NCBI RefSeq assembly: GCF_000376425.1
Contig: NZ_AQWL01000003.1
Location: 153,895-217,894, forward strand
Length of the DNA stretch: 64,000 nt
Direction of reading: 5' to 3'
DNA from: Thiobacillus denitrificans DSM 12475
Lineage (GTDB): Bacteria; Pseudomonadota; Gammaproteobacteria; Burkholderiales; Thiobacillaceae
A model generated the notes under the pieces. The model was not told the DNA's origin. It saw only the letters and a list, made by a program, of their open reading frames with translations, and made no database searches. Below are positions 1 to 7,440 of the stretch, in pieces (position 1 is the first letter of the stretch; each line of letters starts with the position of its first letter). The translations under genes were made by a program, and so were the position numbers.

Positions 1-39
1 TCGATGAAATGGGGCCGCCTCGTCGCTGGGGCGGCGTTG

Positions 40-738
40 TCAGGGCAGGTCGAACAGGAGCACTTCGGCGTGGCCGAGGCCTTCCAGGTGAACGTGGGCG
101 ACGTCATCCAGCGTCGCGCCGTCGCCGCTGCCGAGCGGCGTGCCGTTGACGGCGACCTGTCCGCGCGCCACGTGCACATAGGCGCGGCGGCCGGCGGCGA
201 GCGGATGCTCGACCGCCTCGCCGGCCTCGAGCACGGTGCCGTACAGCAGCCCGTCCTGATGCGCACTCAGGGAGCCGTCGCGCCCGTCTGGCGAAACCAG
301 GAGTACCAGCCGGCCGCGCCGCGCGTCGAGCGGAAAATGCTTCTGGTCGTAGCCAGGCGCGACTTGCTCGCGATTCGGCACCAGCCAGATCTGCAGGAAA
401 TGCACCGGCTCCGTTTTGGAAGCGTTGTACTCGCTGTGCCGAACGCCGGTTCCGGCGCTCATGCGCTGGATGTCACCCGGTCGAATGATCGACCCGTTGC
501 CCATGCTGTCCTGATGCTCCAGCGCACCGTCGAGCACGTAGCTGACGATTTCCATGTCCTGGTGGCCATGGGTGCCGAACCCCTGGCCGGGCATCACGGT
601 ATCGTCGTTGATCACGCGCAGGTTGGACACCCCCATGTGCGCCGGGTCGTAGTAGCGAGCAAAGGAAAACGTGTGGTAGCTGTCGAGCCAGCCATGGTTG
701 GCGTGCCCGCGCGCGTTCGAAGGTCTGAGTGTCGTCAT
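40..738 (-). CDS. Pirin family protein
   Basis: A 232-residue bicupin of the pirin/YhhW type. The N-terminal half carries the pirin signature FGTHGHQDMEIVSYV and a later GVRHSEYN stretch, which supply the conserved His and Glu metal ligands. Family members are metal-binding proteins, some with quercetin 2,3-dioxygenase activity. AAGGAG lies just upstream of the ATG. It sits 50 bases downstream of azoR on the same strand, so the two are probably co-transcribed. A pirin plus an FMN azoreductase next to a LysR regulator suggests a response to quinones or electrophiles; the substrate is unknown. Confidence 0.93.
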   Translation of the reverse strand: MTTLRPSNARGHANHGWLDSYHTFSFARYYDPAHMGVSNLRVINDDTVMPGQGFGTHGHQDMEIVSYVLDGALEHQDSMGNGSIIRPGDIQRMSAGTGVRHSEYNASKTEPVHFLQIWLVPNREQVAPGYDQKHFPLDARRGRLVLLVSPDGRDGSLSAHQDGLLYGTVLEAGEAVEHPLAAGRRAYVHVARGQVAVNGTPLGSGDGATLDDVAHVHLEGLGHAEVLLFDLP

Positions 739-788
739 GGCCGTCTCCTTATTTAAGCGTAGTCTTCCCTGTGGGCAAAGCGGGGCGT

Positions 789-1388
789 TCAGCCGAACGC
801 TGCCTCGAGATCCGCCTCGGCCTGGGCAAAGCCCTTCTCGACCGCTTCCGGTCCCATGGCCAGGCCTTCGGCGTAGATCAAGCTCACGTCGGTCAGGCCC
901 AGGAAGCCGAGCACGTTCTTCAGGTAAGGCACCTGCGCGTCCTGGTCGGTGTCGCGGTAGAGGCCGCCGCGGGCCAGGGCGAGGTACACCTTCTTGCCCT
1001 TGAGCAGGCCTTCGGGGCCGGCTTCGGTGTAGCGGAACGTCACCCCGGCGCGGGCGATCGCGTCGATCCAGCTCTTGAGTTGCACCGGTATGCCGAAGTT
1101 GTACATCGGCACCCCCACCACGATGGTGTCGTGCGCCTGGATCTCGGCGATCAGCGCGTCGTCCAGGGCGGCGCGTTCCGCCTGCTCGGGCGTGCGCTGG
1201 TCGGCGGGCGTGAACAGCGCGCCCAGCGCCGCTTCGTCCAGAATCGGGTGCGGCGTGGCGGCGAGATCGCGCAGGGTCAGGCGGGCGTGGGGATCGGCGG
1301 CCTTCAGGCGGCCGACAATGGCGTTGGCCAGGCGGGTGGAGTTGGCGCCTTCACGGCGGGCGCTGGCGTTGATCTGCAGAATGTTCAT
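789..1388 (-). CDS. azoR: FMN-dependent NADH-azoreductase
   Basis: A 199-residue flavodoxin-like quinone/azo reductase. It begins [17 protein letters not shown], the FMN phosphate-binding loop of the AzoR family, and has the dimer/FMN motif [18 protein letters not shown] near residues 92-110. The full family length is present. AzoR performs two-electron NADH-dependent reduction of quinones and azo compounds in the cytosol. It is the first gene of a unit with the pirin gene and is divergent from a LysR regulator that probably controls it. Confidence 0.95.
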   Translation of the reverse strand: MNILQINASARREGANSTRLANAIVGRLKAADPHARLTLRDLAATPHPILDEAALGALFTPADQRTPEQAERAALDDALIAEIQAHDTIVVGVPMYNFGIPVQLKSWIDAIARAGVTFRYTEAGPEGLLKGKKVYLALARGGLYRDTDQDAQVPYLKNVLGFLGLTDVSLIYAEGLAMGPEAVEKGFAQAEADLEAAFG

Positions 1389-1473
1389 TATTTCGGTCCC
1401 TCGGATGGGTTGTTTGCGATGGTTGTACTGTAAGCATCACCAATCTCTTTGGAAATATCGAAAAATGGCTAAG

Positions 1474-1495
1474 ATTGTTCCTTGTATGGAACAGT
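1474..1495. promoter_or_regulatory. Inverted repeat, candidate LysR operator
   Basis: ATTGTTCC, six bases, then GGAACAGT form an 8-bp inverted repeat with one mismatch between azoR and the divergent lysR gene. It contains T-N11-A-like spacing and overlaps the chosen lysR start codon, as expected for an autoregulating LysR-type protein. Binding is inferred. Confidence 0.5.
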
Positions 1496-2430
1496 CCAGC
1501 GCAAGCAGCATCGACCCGAACGATCTGCTCATCTTTGCCCATGTCGCCGAGCTGGGCAGCTTCAGCCGGGCGGCTGAAAGAATGGGCTTGCCCAAATCCA
1601 CCGTTTCGCGGCGCCTCGCCGCACTGGAGCGGCGCCTGGGCGAGCGCCTGTTGCTGCGCACGACCCGGCGCCAAACGGTGACCGAATTCGGCCTGCAATT
1701 GCTGGAACATGCCCGCCAGGTGGTGGCCGAAGTGGAAGCGGTGGCGGCCTTGAGTGAACATCGCCAGTCGGCGCCAAGTGGGCGGCTACGGGTGTCCATG
1801 CCCAGCGACTTTGCCAATTTGTTACTGGTGGACACGCTTGCCACGTTTGCGGCCATGCATCCACGCATTTCGCTGGAACTCGACCTCTCGCCACGACGCG
1901 TCGATTTGCTGGCAGAAGGCTTCGATGTGGCGATTCGGATCGGTGATTTGCCGGATGACAGCCTGCTCGCGGCGCGACGTTTGTTCGACCTCTCGACGGG
2001 TCTCTACGCCTCGCCCCGCTACCTGGCGGCGTTCGGCCATCCGGCGAGCCCCGAGGATCTGGTTCACCACACCGGCGTTGGCTTGCTCGACCTGGATGGC
2101 AAGCCCGTGAACTGGCGCCTCAGCAAGCGCGAGGCCCGCTGGGAGGGGGCTGCAGCCGTTCGGGTGACCGCCAATTCACCGGAATTGCTGATCGGCCTGG
2201 CACGAGCAGGCGCCGGCATCGCGCCTGCGCCCGACCTGTTTGCCCTGGCCGACGTTCGCCAGGGCACGCTGCTGCGTGTGCTTCCGAAGTGGTGCTTTCC
2301 AAGCCAGGCCGTATCTGCGGTGTTTCCGGGGCGCAAACTCATGCCAGCGAAAACCCGAGTCTTTATCGATGCGCTGCTCGCGGCATTTGTGGACATTCCG
2401 CCCGCAGTCGTGCAGCTGTCAATTCCCTGA
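1486..2430 (+). CDS. LysR family transcriptional regulator
   Basis: A 314-residue LysR regulator. The N-terminal winged HTH has the typical FSRAAERMGLPKSTVSRRL helix pair, followed by a linker and a periplasmic-binding-like effector domain beginning near GRLRVSMPSDF. It belongs to the CrgA/DmlR-type branch common in proteobacteria. The start at 1486 gives a normal N-terminus; an in-frame ATG at 1465 with a weak GGAAA upstream is an alternative. It is divergent from azoR-pirin across about 97 bases holding an inverted repeat, so it probably regulates both units. The effector is unknown. Confidence 0.92.
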   Translation: MEQSSASSIDPNDLLIFAHVAELGSFSRAAERMGLPKSTVSRRLAALERRLGERLLLRTTRRQTVTEFGLQLLEHARQVVAEVEAVAALSEHRQSAPSGRLRVSMPSDFANLLLVDTLATFAAMHPRISLELDLSPRRVDLLAEGFDVAIRIGDLPDDSLLAARRLFDLSTGLYASPRYLAAFGHPASPEDLVHHTGVGLLDLDGKPVNWRLSKREARWEGAAAVRVTANSPELLIGLARAGAGIAPAPDLFALADVRQGTLLRVLPKWCFPSQAVSAVFPGRKLMPAKTRVFIDALLAAFVDIPPAVVQLSIP

Positions 2431-2567
2431 GCATTCACAGCCTCGAGCTTGTCGTCTGCTGAGGCGCGGGCTGTCGTTACCTCTTCCGGGCCAAGCCTTT
2501 CGGATGGTTTGTGCCAGATGCGTTCAAGACTCCAGTCGACCAGCGGACCGAGACCGAAGCCCCCCGA

Positions 2568-2940
2568 TCAGCTGGCCTCGACGAACTCCAGCGTATTCGC
2601 ATCCGTATCCCGGCAGAACAGCGCCGCACGCCCCGATCTGCTCGCGCGGTGTATTTCACCCCTGCCGCATCGAGCCGGCTTTTCAGCACATCCATGTGGG
2701 TCACCCCGATCGCGATGTGCCGGTCGCGTCCCCATGCTCGGGGCGGACGATGCCGGTGTCGGGATTGGACAGACACATCAGGTGCAGCCGCTGGCCGCCG
2801 CCGAGGTCGTACCACGCACCTGGATAAGGCAGTTCGGGACACGGACGCGACGTGAGCCCGAGCACTGATTCGTATAAGGTCCTGGCGCGATCGAGATCCT
2901 CGACCAGCAGGCCGGCGTGAAGCAGCCCGTGGATCTGCCC
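2568..2940 (-). pseudogene. Decayed VOC/glyoxalase gene
   Basis: Reading the minus strand across frames gives LLHAGLLVEDLDRAR, YESVLGL, GAWYDLGGGQRLHLM, RDRHIAIGVTHMDVLKSRL and finally LEFVEAS. This is clearly homologous to the intact VOC protein at 27502-27879. The frame changes after LHLM and again after the KYTARAD region, so at least two frameshifts break it, and no start codon lines up with the intact protein. It lies just downstream of a decayed EamA gene, the same order as the intact pair. Confidence 0.85.
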
Positions 2941-2980
2941 TGAAGGGGATGAATCAGGTATGGGCGCTCTTCTCCTCGCG

Positions 2981-3390
2981 CTACGCGTCTTCCTTGTGGC
3001 CGAAAAACAGGCTGGCGGTGATGCTCATGGCGGTGCCGATCCACCCCTGTACGTCCATGCGCTTGTCCGACAGTAAATAGGCAGCGATCGCCGCGACGAC
3101 GAGCTTGAACGGTAAGATCACGATCGCCTGGTTGGCGGGCACGCGCGCAAGCCCGTACAGCACTGCGTAGGTCATACTGCCGATGACGACGCCGACCCCG
3201 AGCAGCAGCAACCAGACGCGGCTTTCCGCCCCTGCCGCGAAGTCGAGTTCCGCCGGATGCAGGACAAGGCCCGTCAGGGTCAGCATCGTCGCGCCGACTC
3301 AGATCGCCACCGCCTTGCTGACTTCGGCGACGCCGCTGAGGTGGCGGCTGATCACGTTGCTCATGGCAAACTCCATCGCCGCCTTCCTCG
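2981..3390 (-). pseudogene. Decayed EamA/DMT transporter gene (C-terminal part)
   Basis: The minus strand encodes MSNVISRHLSGVAEVSKAVAI, then a TGA, then VGATMLTLTGLVLHPAELDF and a long match ending GHKEDA. This aligns with the C-terminal 130 or so residues of the intact EamA transporter at 27872-28771, where the stop position is Trp. The N-terminal membrane segments are missing and the sequence runs into an unrelated FGGY kinase fragment. A truncated, stop-containing paralogue is the simplest reading. Confidence 0.85.
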
Positions 3391-3411
3391 CCGCCGGGGC
3401 GAGCGCGAGCG

Positions 3412-3693
3412 GTGACGCCGCGCCCGGCCGACGACGCCGAATTCCTGCATGGCCTGCTGGAGAGCCTGGCGCGCATCGAGGTTCGTGGCTATGGATTGCT
3501 CAGGGAGCTGGGCGCCACGCCGGTGCGCCGGGTCGACACCACCGGAGGCGGCGCACAAAACCCCGTCTGGACGCATATTCGCCAGCGCCTGCTGGGGATT
3601 CCGGTCGCGCGCGCCGCGCACACCGAAGCCGCCTACGGCGCGGCCCCGCTGGCGCGCGATGGCCCGCAATGCTTCGTCTCCCTTGCGATCTGA
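3412..3693 (+). pseudogene. FGGY carbohydrate kinase C-terminal remnant
   Basis: A 93-residue open frame whose sequence from LLESLARIEVRGYGLL through TTGGGAQNPVWTHIR to HTEAAYGAAPLA matches the C-terminal actin-like domain of FGGY sugar kinases. The family is about 450-550 residues, so the N-terminal domain and most of the sugar site are absent. It abuts the decayed EamA fragment on the other strand. It is almost certainly a non-functional leftover. Confidence 0.75.
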
Positions 3694-3764
3694 CGCCATT
3701 GGCTACACTCAAGACGTATCAAGCCTGAATCCGGGCGTCCCCATTCTTTCGGCAAGGAGCTTTC

Positions 3765-4097
3765 ATGGCCATGACCCACGCAGCATCCGGCGAACTGATC
3801 GATATCCGCCCACTAGGCGCGGCCTTGCGCCAAACGCATTCACGTACGCTGGTGAGGGCAGATCACCTCGAAGTCTTCCGGTTCGTGCTGGCCGCGGGAC
3901 AAACAGCCCCGGATCACAAGGCGGCGGGTGCACTCACCATACAATGCCTGGAAGGTGCCGTGGAGCTCGACGCGCACGGACGAACGCAAATCCTCCGGGC
4001 AGGGGATCTGGTCTACCTTGCCGACGCAGAGCCGCACGAAGTCAGGGCACTGGAGGACGCCGCCCTTCTCGTCACGATTCTGTTGAGGCGCGCATGA
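3765..4097 (+). CDS. Small cupin-domain protein
   Basis: A 110-residue single-domain cupin. The barrel strands are visible in FRFVLAAGQTAPDHKAAGALTIQCLEGAVEL and in LRAGDLVYLADAEPHEVRALED, with His at DHK and PHE as possible metal ligands. AAGGAG at 3754-3759 fixes the start. Proteins like this are often annotated as cupin domain-containing, with no assigned substrate. It stands alone, convergent with fpr, just after the decayed region. Confidence 0.85.
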   Translation: MAMTHAASGELIDIRPLGAALRQTHSRTLVRADHLEVFRFVLAAGQTAPDHKAAGALTIQCLEGAVELDAHGRTQILRAGDLVYLADAEPHEVRALEDAALLVTILLRRA

Positions 4098-4182
4098 TTT
4101 CGCACCAGTCGCGATGTTTGCGCCAGGCCGCGTGGCGCTCGCCATCCGCAAAACGGTGCGCGCTTCGAGTGCGTCGGCACGC

Positions 4183-4926
4183 TCAGTGATATTTTTCCAT
4201 GCTGACATGGCCAGGCTCGCGCCGGCGATGCCGCTTCATCCCGCGTTTTTCCAGGCTGGCCAAGGTATCCTGCAGCATGCTGGAATTTCCGCACAGCATC
4301 ACGTGCGCGGTTTCCGGTGTCAGATCGAGGCCGGTTTTTCGCTCCAATGCGCCGCTTTCGATGCAGGCGGGAATCCGTTGACATAGCAGGTCGTCGCAGG
4401 GCTCACGGGTGATGAACGGAACGAACTGGAATTGCGTGGGGTGACGCTGCCGTATTTCCTGGATGGTGCCCTGATAACTCAGTTCGCCCCGTGTGCGAAC
4501 CGAATACCCCAGCACGACTTTTTCAAATCGTGACCAGGGTGCAGCGGTTTTCAGGATGGAAAGGAAAGGGCCGATCGCGGTACCCGTGGCGAGGAGCCAG
4601 AGGTGGCGGGCTTCGGGAATTTCATCCAGGGTGAGGAATCCATTCGGCGTGGGCACGACCCAGAAGTGTTCTCCGGGCTGAAGCTGCGCCAGGCGGGGCG
4701 ACAGCGGGCCTTCGCGGACGACGTTGAAATAGATCTCATGCGGCCTCTCGTCGGGCGCATTGACCATGGAATAGGGGCGCCCGATGCGTTCGCCATCGAC
4801 GTCCATCCCCGCGCGAATGAACTGGCCCGCCTTGAAAGGGTCGAGTTCGGCTTCAAAACGCAGCGAAATCAGTGCATCGTTCCAGCGTATGCGTTCGACT
4901 ACGGTCGCCTGTACCCATTCACTCAT
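4183..4926 (-). CDS. fpr: Ferredoxin--NADP+ reductase
   Basis: A 247-residue FAD-dependent reductase of the bacterial Fpr class. GRPYSMVNAPDE is the FAD-binding RxYS motif near residue 48, LLATGTAIGPFLSIL begins the NADP-binding domain, and AHVMLCGNSSML is the C-terminal nucleotide-binding motif. It ends in EKYH where many relatives end in an aromatic residue after EKY. It exchanges electrons between NADPH and ferredoxin or flavodoxin in the cytosol. CGAGGAG precedes the ATG. It is monocistronic here and divergent from a transporter gene. Confidence 0.94.
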   Translation of the reverse strand: MSEWVQATVVERIRWNDALISLRFEAELDPFKAGQFIRAGMDVDGERIGRPYSMVNAPDERPHEIYFNVVREGPLSPRLAQLQPGEHFWVVPTPNGFLTLDEIPEARHLWLLATGTAIGPFLSILKTAAPWSRFEKVVLGYSVRTRGELSYQGTIQEIRQRHPTQFQFVPFITREPCDDLLCQRIPACIESGALERKTGLDLTPETAHVMLCGNSSMLQDTLASLEKRGMKRHRRREPGHVSMEKYH

Positions 4927-5158
4927 CGTCTGCTCCTCGGGGAAACGTACGCTGTATTATGAGGTGCGCGCGCGTGCATTCAACCCGCATCCCGGCAGGG
5001 CCTGAGTGGCGCGAACCGGATCTGTCCCGATCTGCCCATCAACCGTGCATCCATCCGCCCATGCGCATGCCGCGTGAATGGGCTCACTGTCCGACCGGGT
5101 GCGCTATGATGCCGGACTACGCGAGAGTACGCCCGTCGCGGATGCCCATCCGCATACC

Positions 5159-6265
5159 ATGAGCCCAAGACCCGATCAATGCGCCCCACCCGTTCGACGC
5201 GAGTCGCCGGGTGCACGCGTGCTAGCGGAGCTGGCAGGCATGTCGCCCGCCTATTTCGGCATGGTCATGGCGACGGGCATCGTCTCGCTCGCCGCCCACT
5301 TTCTCGCCATGCCGCGCGTCGCGCACGCACTGTTCCAGCTCAATATCGTCGTCTATGCCGCGCTGTGCGTGCTGACCGTGCTGCGCATGATTTTCCATAC
5401 TCGCCGCTTCTTCGGCGACATGCTCGATCATCTGCGCGGCCCCGGGTTTTTCACCACCGTGGCCGCCACCGGCGTGCTCGGAAGCCAGTTCGTCGTGCTC
5501 ACGGCGGGCTATGGCACAGGCACCGTACTCTGGGGGGTGGCGATCCTGCTCTGGATCGCGCTGACCTACACGATATTTACCGGCTTCACCGTCAAGGAAC
5601 GTAAACCGACCCTCGACAAGGGGATCAACGGCGCCTGGCTGCTCGCAGTGGTGGCAACCCAGTCGATCGCCGCGCTCGGCGCGCTGCTCGCCACCCACGT
5701 CGGTCAACCGGGCAGGCTGGAGATGAACTTCCTCGCGCTCTCGATGTGGCTGTGGGGCGGCATGCTCTACATCTGGATGATGTCGCTGATCTTCTACCGC
5801 TACACCTTCTTCGAGCTTGCGCCCGGCGATCTGACGCCGCCGTACTGGATCAACATGGGCGCGATGGCGATTTCCACCCTGTCCGGTTCGTTGCTCATCA
5901 TCAACGTGTCTGGTGCGCCCTTTCTCACCTCGCTGCTGCCGTTCATCAAGGGGTTCACGGTCTTTTACTGGGCAACGGGCAGCTGGTGGATACCGATGCT
6001 GCTGGTGCTCGCCCTGTGGCGTCATGTGTACAAACGCTTCCCGATAAAATACGACCCGCTTTACTGGGGCGCGGTTTTTCCGCTCGGCATGTATGCGGTC
6101 GGCACCGACCGGATGATCGAAGCGATGGGATTCGACTTCCTCGGCTTCCTGCCGCCGGTCTTTCTGTACATCGCGCTTGCCGCATGGACGGCGGCATTTA
6201 CCGGATTCGTCCTGGATCTGCTGCGCCGCATACGCGCATTTGGATCCGACAGGCAGGAGCGATAA
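5159..6265 (+). CDS. TDT/SLAC1-family transporter (TehA-like)
   Basis: A 368-residue polytopic membrane protein with about ten hydrophobic segments. It has the family's opening YFGMVMATGIVSLAAHF and a late TVFYWATGSWWIPMLLVLA segment. The tellurite-resistance/dicarboxylate transporter family includes Mae1, TehA and the plant SLAC1 anion channels, so an anion or dicarboxylate substrate is likely. The ATG at 5159 puts a short hydrophilic tail before the first helix; an ATG at 5078 is open but adds an unlikely extension. It has no obvious operon partner. Confidence 0.88.
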   Translation: MSPRPDQCAPPVRRESPGARVLAELAGMSPAYFGMVMATGIVSLAAHFLAMPRVAHALFQLNIVVYAALCVLTVLRMIFHTRRFFGDMLDHLRGPGFFTTVAATGVLGSQFVVLTAGYGTGTVLWGVAILLWIALTYTIFTGFTVKERKPTLDKGINGAWLLAVVATQSIAALGALLATHVGQPGRLEMNFLALSMWLWGGMLYIWMMSLIFYRYTFFELAPGDLTPPYWINMGAMAISTLSGSLLIINVSGAPFLTSLLPFIKGFTVFYWATGSWWIPMLLVLALWRHVYKRFPIKYDPLYWGAVFPLGMYAVGTDRMIEAMGFDFLGFLPPVFLYIALAAWTAAFTGFVLDLLRRIRAFGSDRQER

Positions 6266-6349
6266 GCGGCATGCAACGTGGGGGTCAACCCGGACGCAGC
6301 ATTGGCCGGCAGGCCAGCACCGGGCAACGCAGCGCCTGACTCGGCCAGG

Positions 6350-6502
6350 GGATTTCGACGAACTCCAGGGTAGCGGCTATCCGTCGCCCAGTCCGTGCCA
6401 CTCGCCAGGGCCCGGCGGATCGGGGCGGTTCGTAACCACACCCAGCCCCGGCACCGATTCCTGCCCCCTCGGCTGAAACCCCGCCTGCAACCACAGTCGC
6501 AT
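6350..6502 (-). pseudogene. Internally deleted VOC remnant at the left edge of the 21-kb operon
   Basis: The minus strand reads MRLWLQAGFQPRGQ, ESVPGLG, NRPDPPGPGEWHGLGDG and a stop; in a second frame TLEFVEIP follows at once. These align in order with the start, LHAGL/ESVLGL, RPGLPYPGEWYDLGGG and final TLEFVQTP of the intact VOC protein at 27502-27879, with about 55 internal residues missing. The rest of the interval 6266-6600 contains nothing else I can support. Confidence 0.55.
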
Positions 6503-6600
6503 ATCAATCGCCGGATGCCTGTCCTATGCTGGGGGCAGTTGCCGCAGCGCCCAGGGTACCGGCCCCGCTCGCTGCGGTGGCCCACCAGGGAGACGGCACA

Positions 6601-7440
6601 ATGAAAATACTCAATCATCGGCTGACACGGGACGATGGATCTGCGCTGGCTTATCTCGCCAGCCCACACGTTGGAAAAACCATTTCACCCCGTTTTCTGA
6701 TCCTTCATTACACCGCCGGCAGCAGTGCGGCCGGCACGGTGGCCTGGTTCCGCAACCCGGCTTCCCGCGTTTCCGCTCACCTGGTCATCGCACGCGACGG
6801 CTCGGTGACCCAACTGGTACCGTTCGACCGCGAAGCCTGGCATGCCGGCCAGTCGCGCTGGGGCAGCCTGTCAGGACTCAACCGCTACAGCATCGGTATC
6901 GAACTCGACAATGCCGGCTGCCTGATCCGTAGCGGCGGCAAATGGATCTCCCCGCTCAGCCGCCGCAGCTATCCCGACAGCGAGGTCACCGTCGCCTGCC
7001 ACCGCCACGACCCGCCCGGCACTCCGCCCTGTGGCTGGCACAGCTACACGCCGGAACAGATCGAAGCCACGCTGGAATGCAGCATGGCGCTGATCGATCA
7101 ATACGGTCTTGCCGACGTGCTGGGGCACGAGGATATTGCGCCCGGACGCAAGCGCGATCCGGGCCCGGATTTCCCACTCGAATCGGTACGCGCACGTCTG
7201 CTGGGACGCGGCAACGACCATCCCGAGCGCTACCGCACCACCGCCCGGCTGTATGTGCGGAACGGGCCCGGCCCCGAGCATGCCGCCCTGCCCGGCACCC
7301 CCCTGCCCCCCGCCACCGAGGTCGAGGTCCTGGCCAAACGGGGCCTGTGGTGGGAAGTCGACGTCGCCGGCGAGGTCAACGGCGTAATGGATATCGTCGG
7401 CTGGTGCCACAGCAAATATCTGAAAGCGATCGATGTCTGA
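6601..7440 (+). CDS. AmpD-like N-acetylmuramoyl-L-alanine amidase with SH3 domain
   Basis: A 279-residue amidase_2 protein. The zinc ligands expected from AmpD are present: His36 in FLILHYTAG, His176 in VLGHEDIAPGRK and Asp186 in RDPGPDF, with Glu101 in GIELDN as the likely catalytic acid. Residues about 212-279 form a bacterial SH3 domain (TARLYVRNGPG to VGWCHSKYL), which in other amidases helps bind cell wall. No signal peptide is visible. The enzyme should cleave the muramyl-L-alanine bond of peptidoglycan or muropeptides. It is the first gene of the large operon and overlaps the patatin gene by 8 bases. Confidence 0.88.
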   Translation: MKILNHRLTRDDGSALAYLASPHVGKTISPRFLILHYTAGSSAAGTVAWFRNPASRVSAHLVIARDGSVTQLVPFDREAWHAGQSRWGSLSGLNRYSIGIELDNAGCLIRSGGKWISPLSRRSYPDSEVTVACHRHDPPGTPPCGWHSYTPEQIEATLECSMALIDQYGLADVLGHEDIAPGRKRDPGPDFPLESVRARLLGRGNDHPERYRTTARLYVRNGPGPEHAALPGTPLPPATEVEVLAKRGLWWEVDVAGEVNGVMDIVGWCHSKYLKAIDV

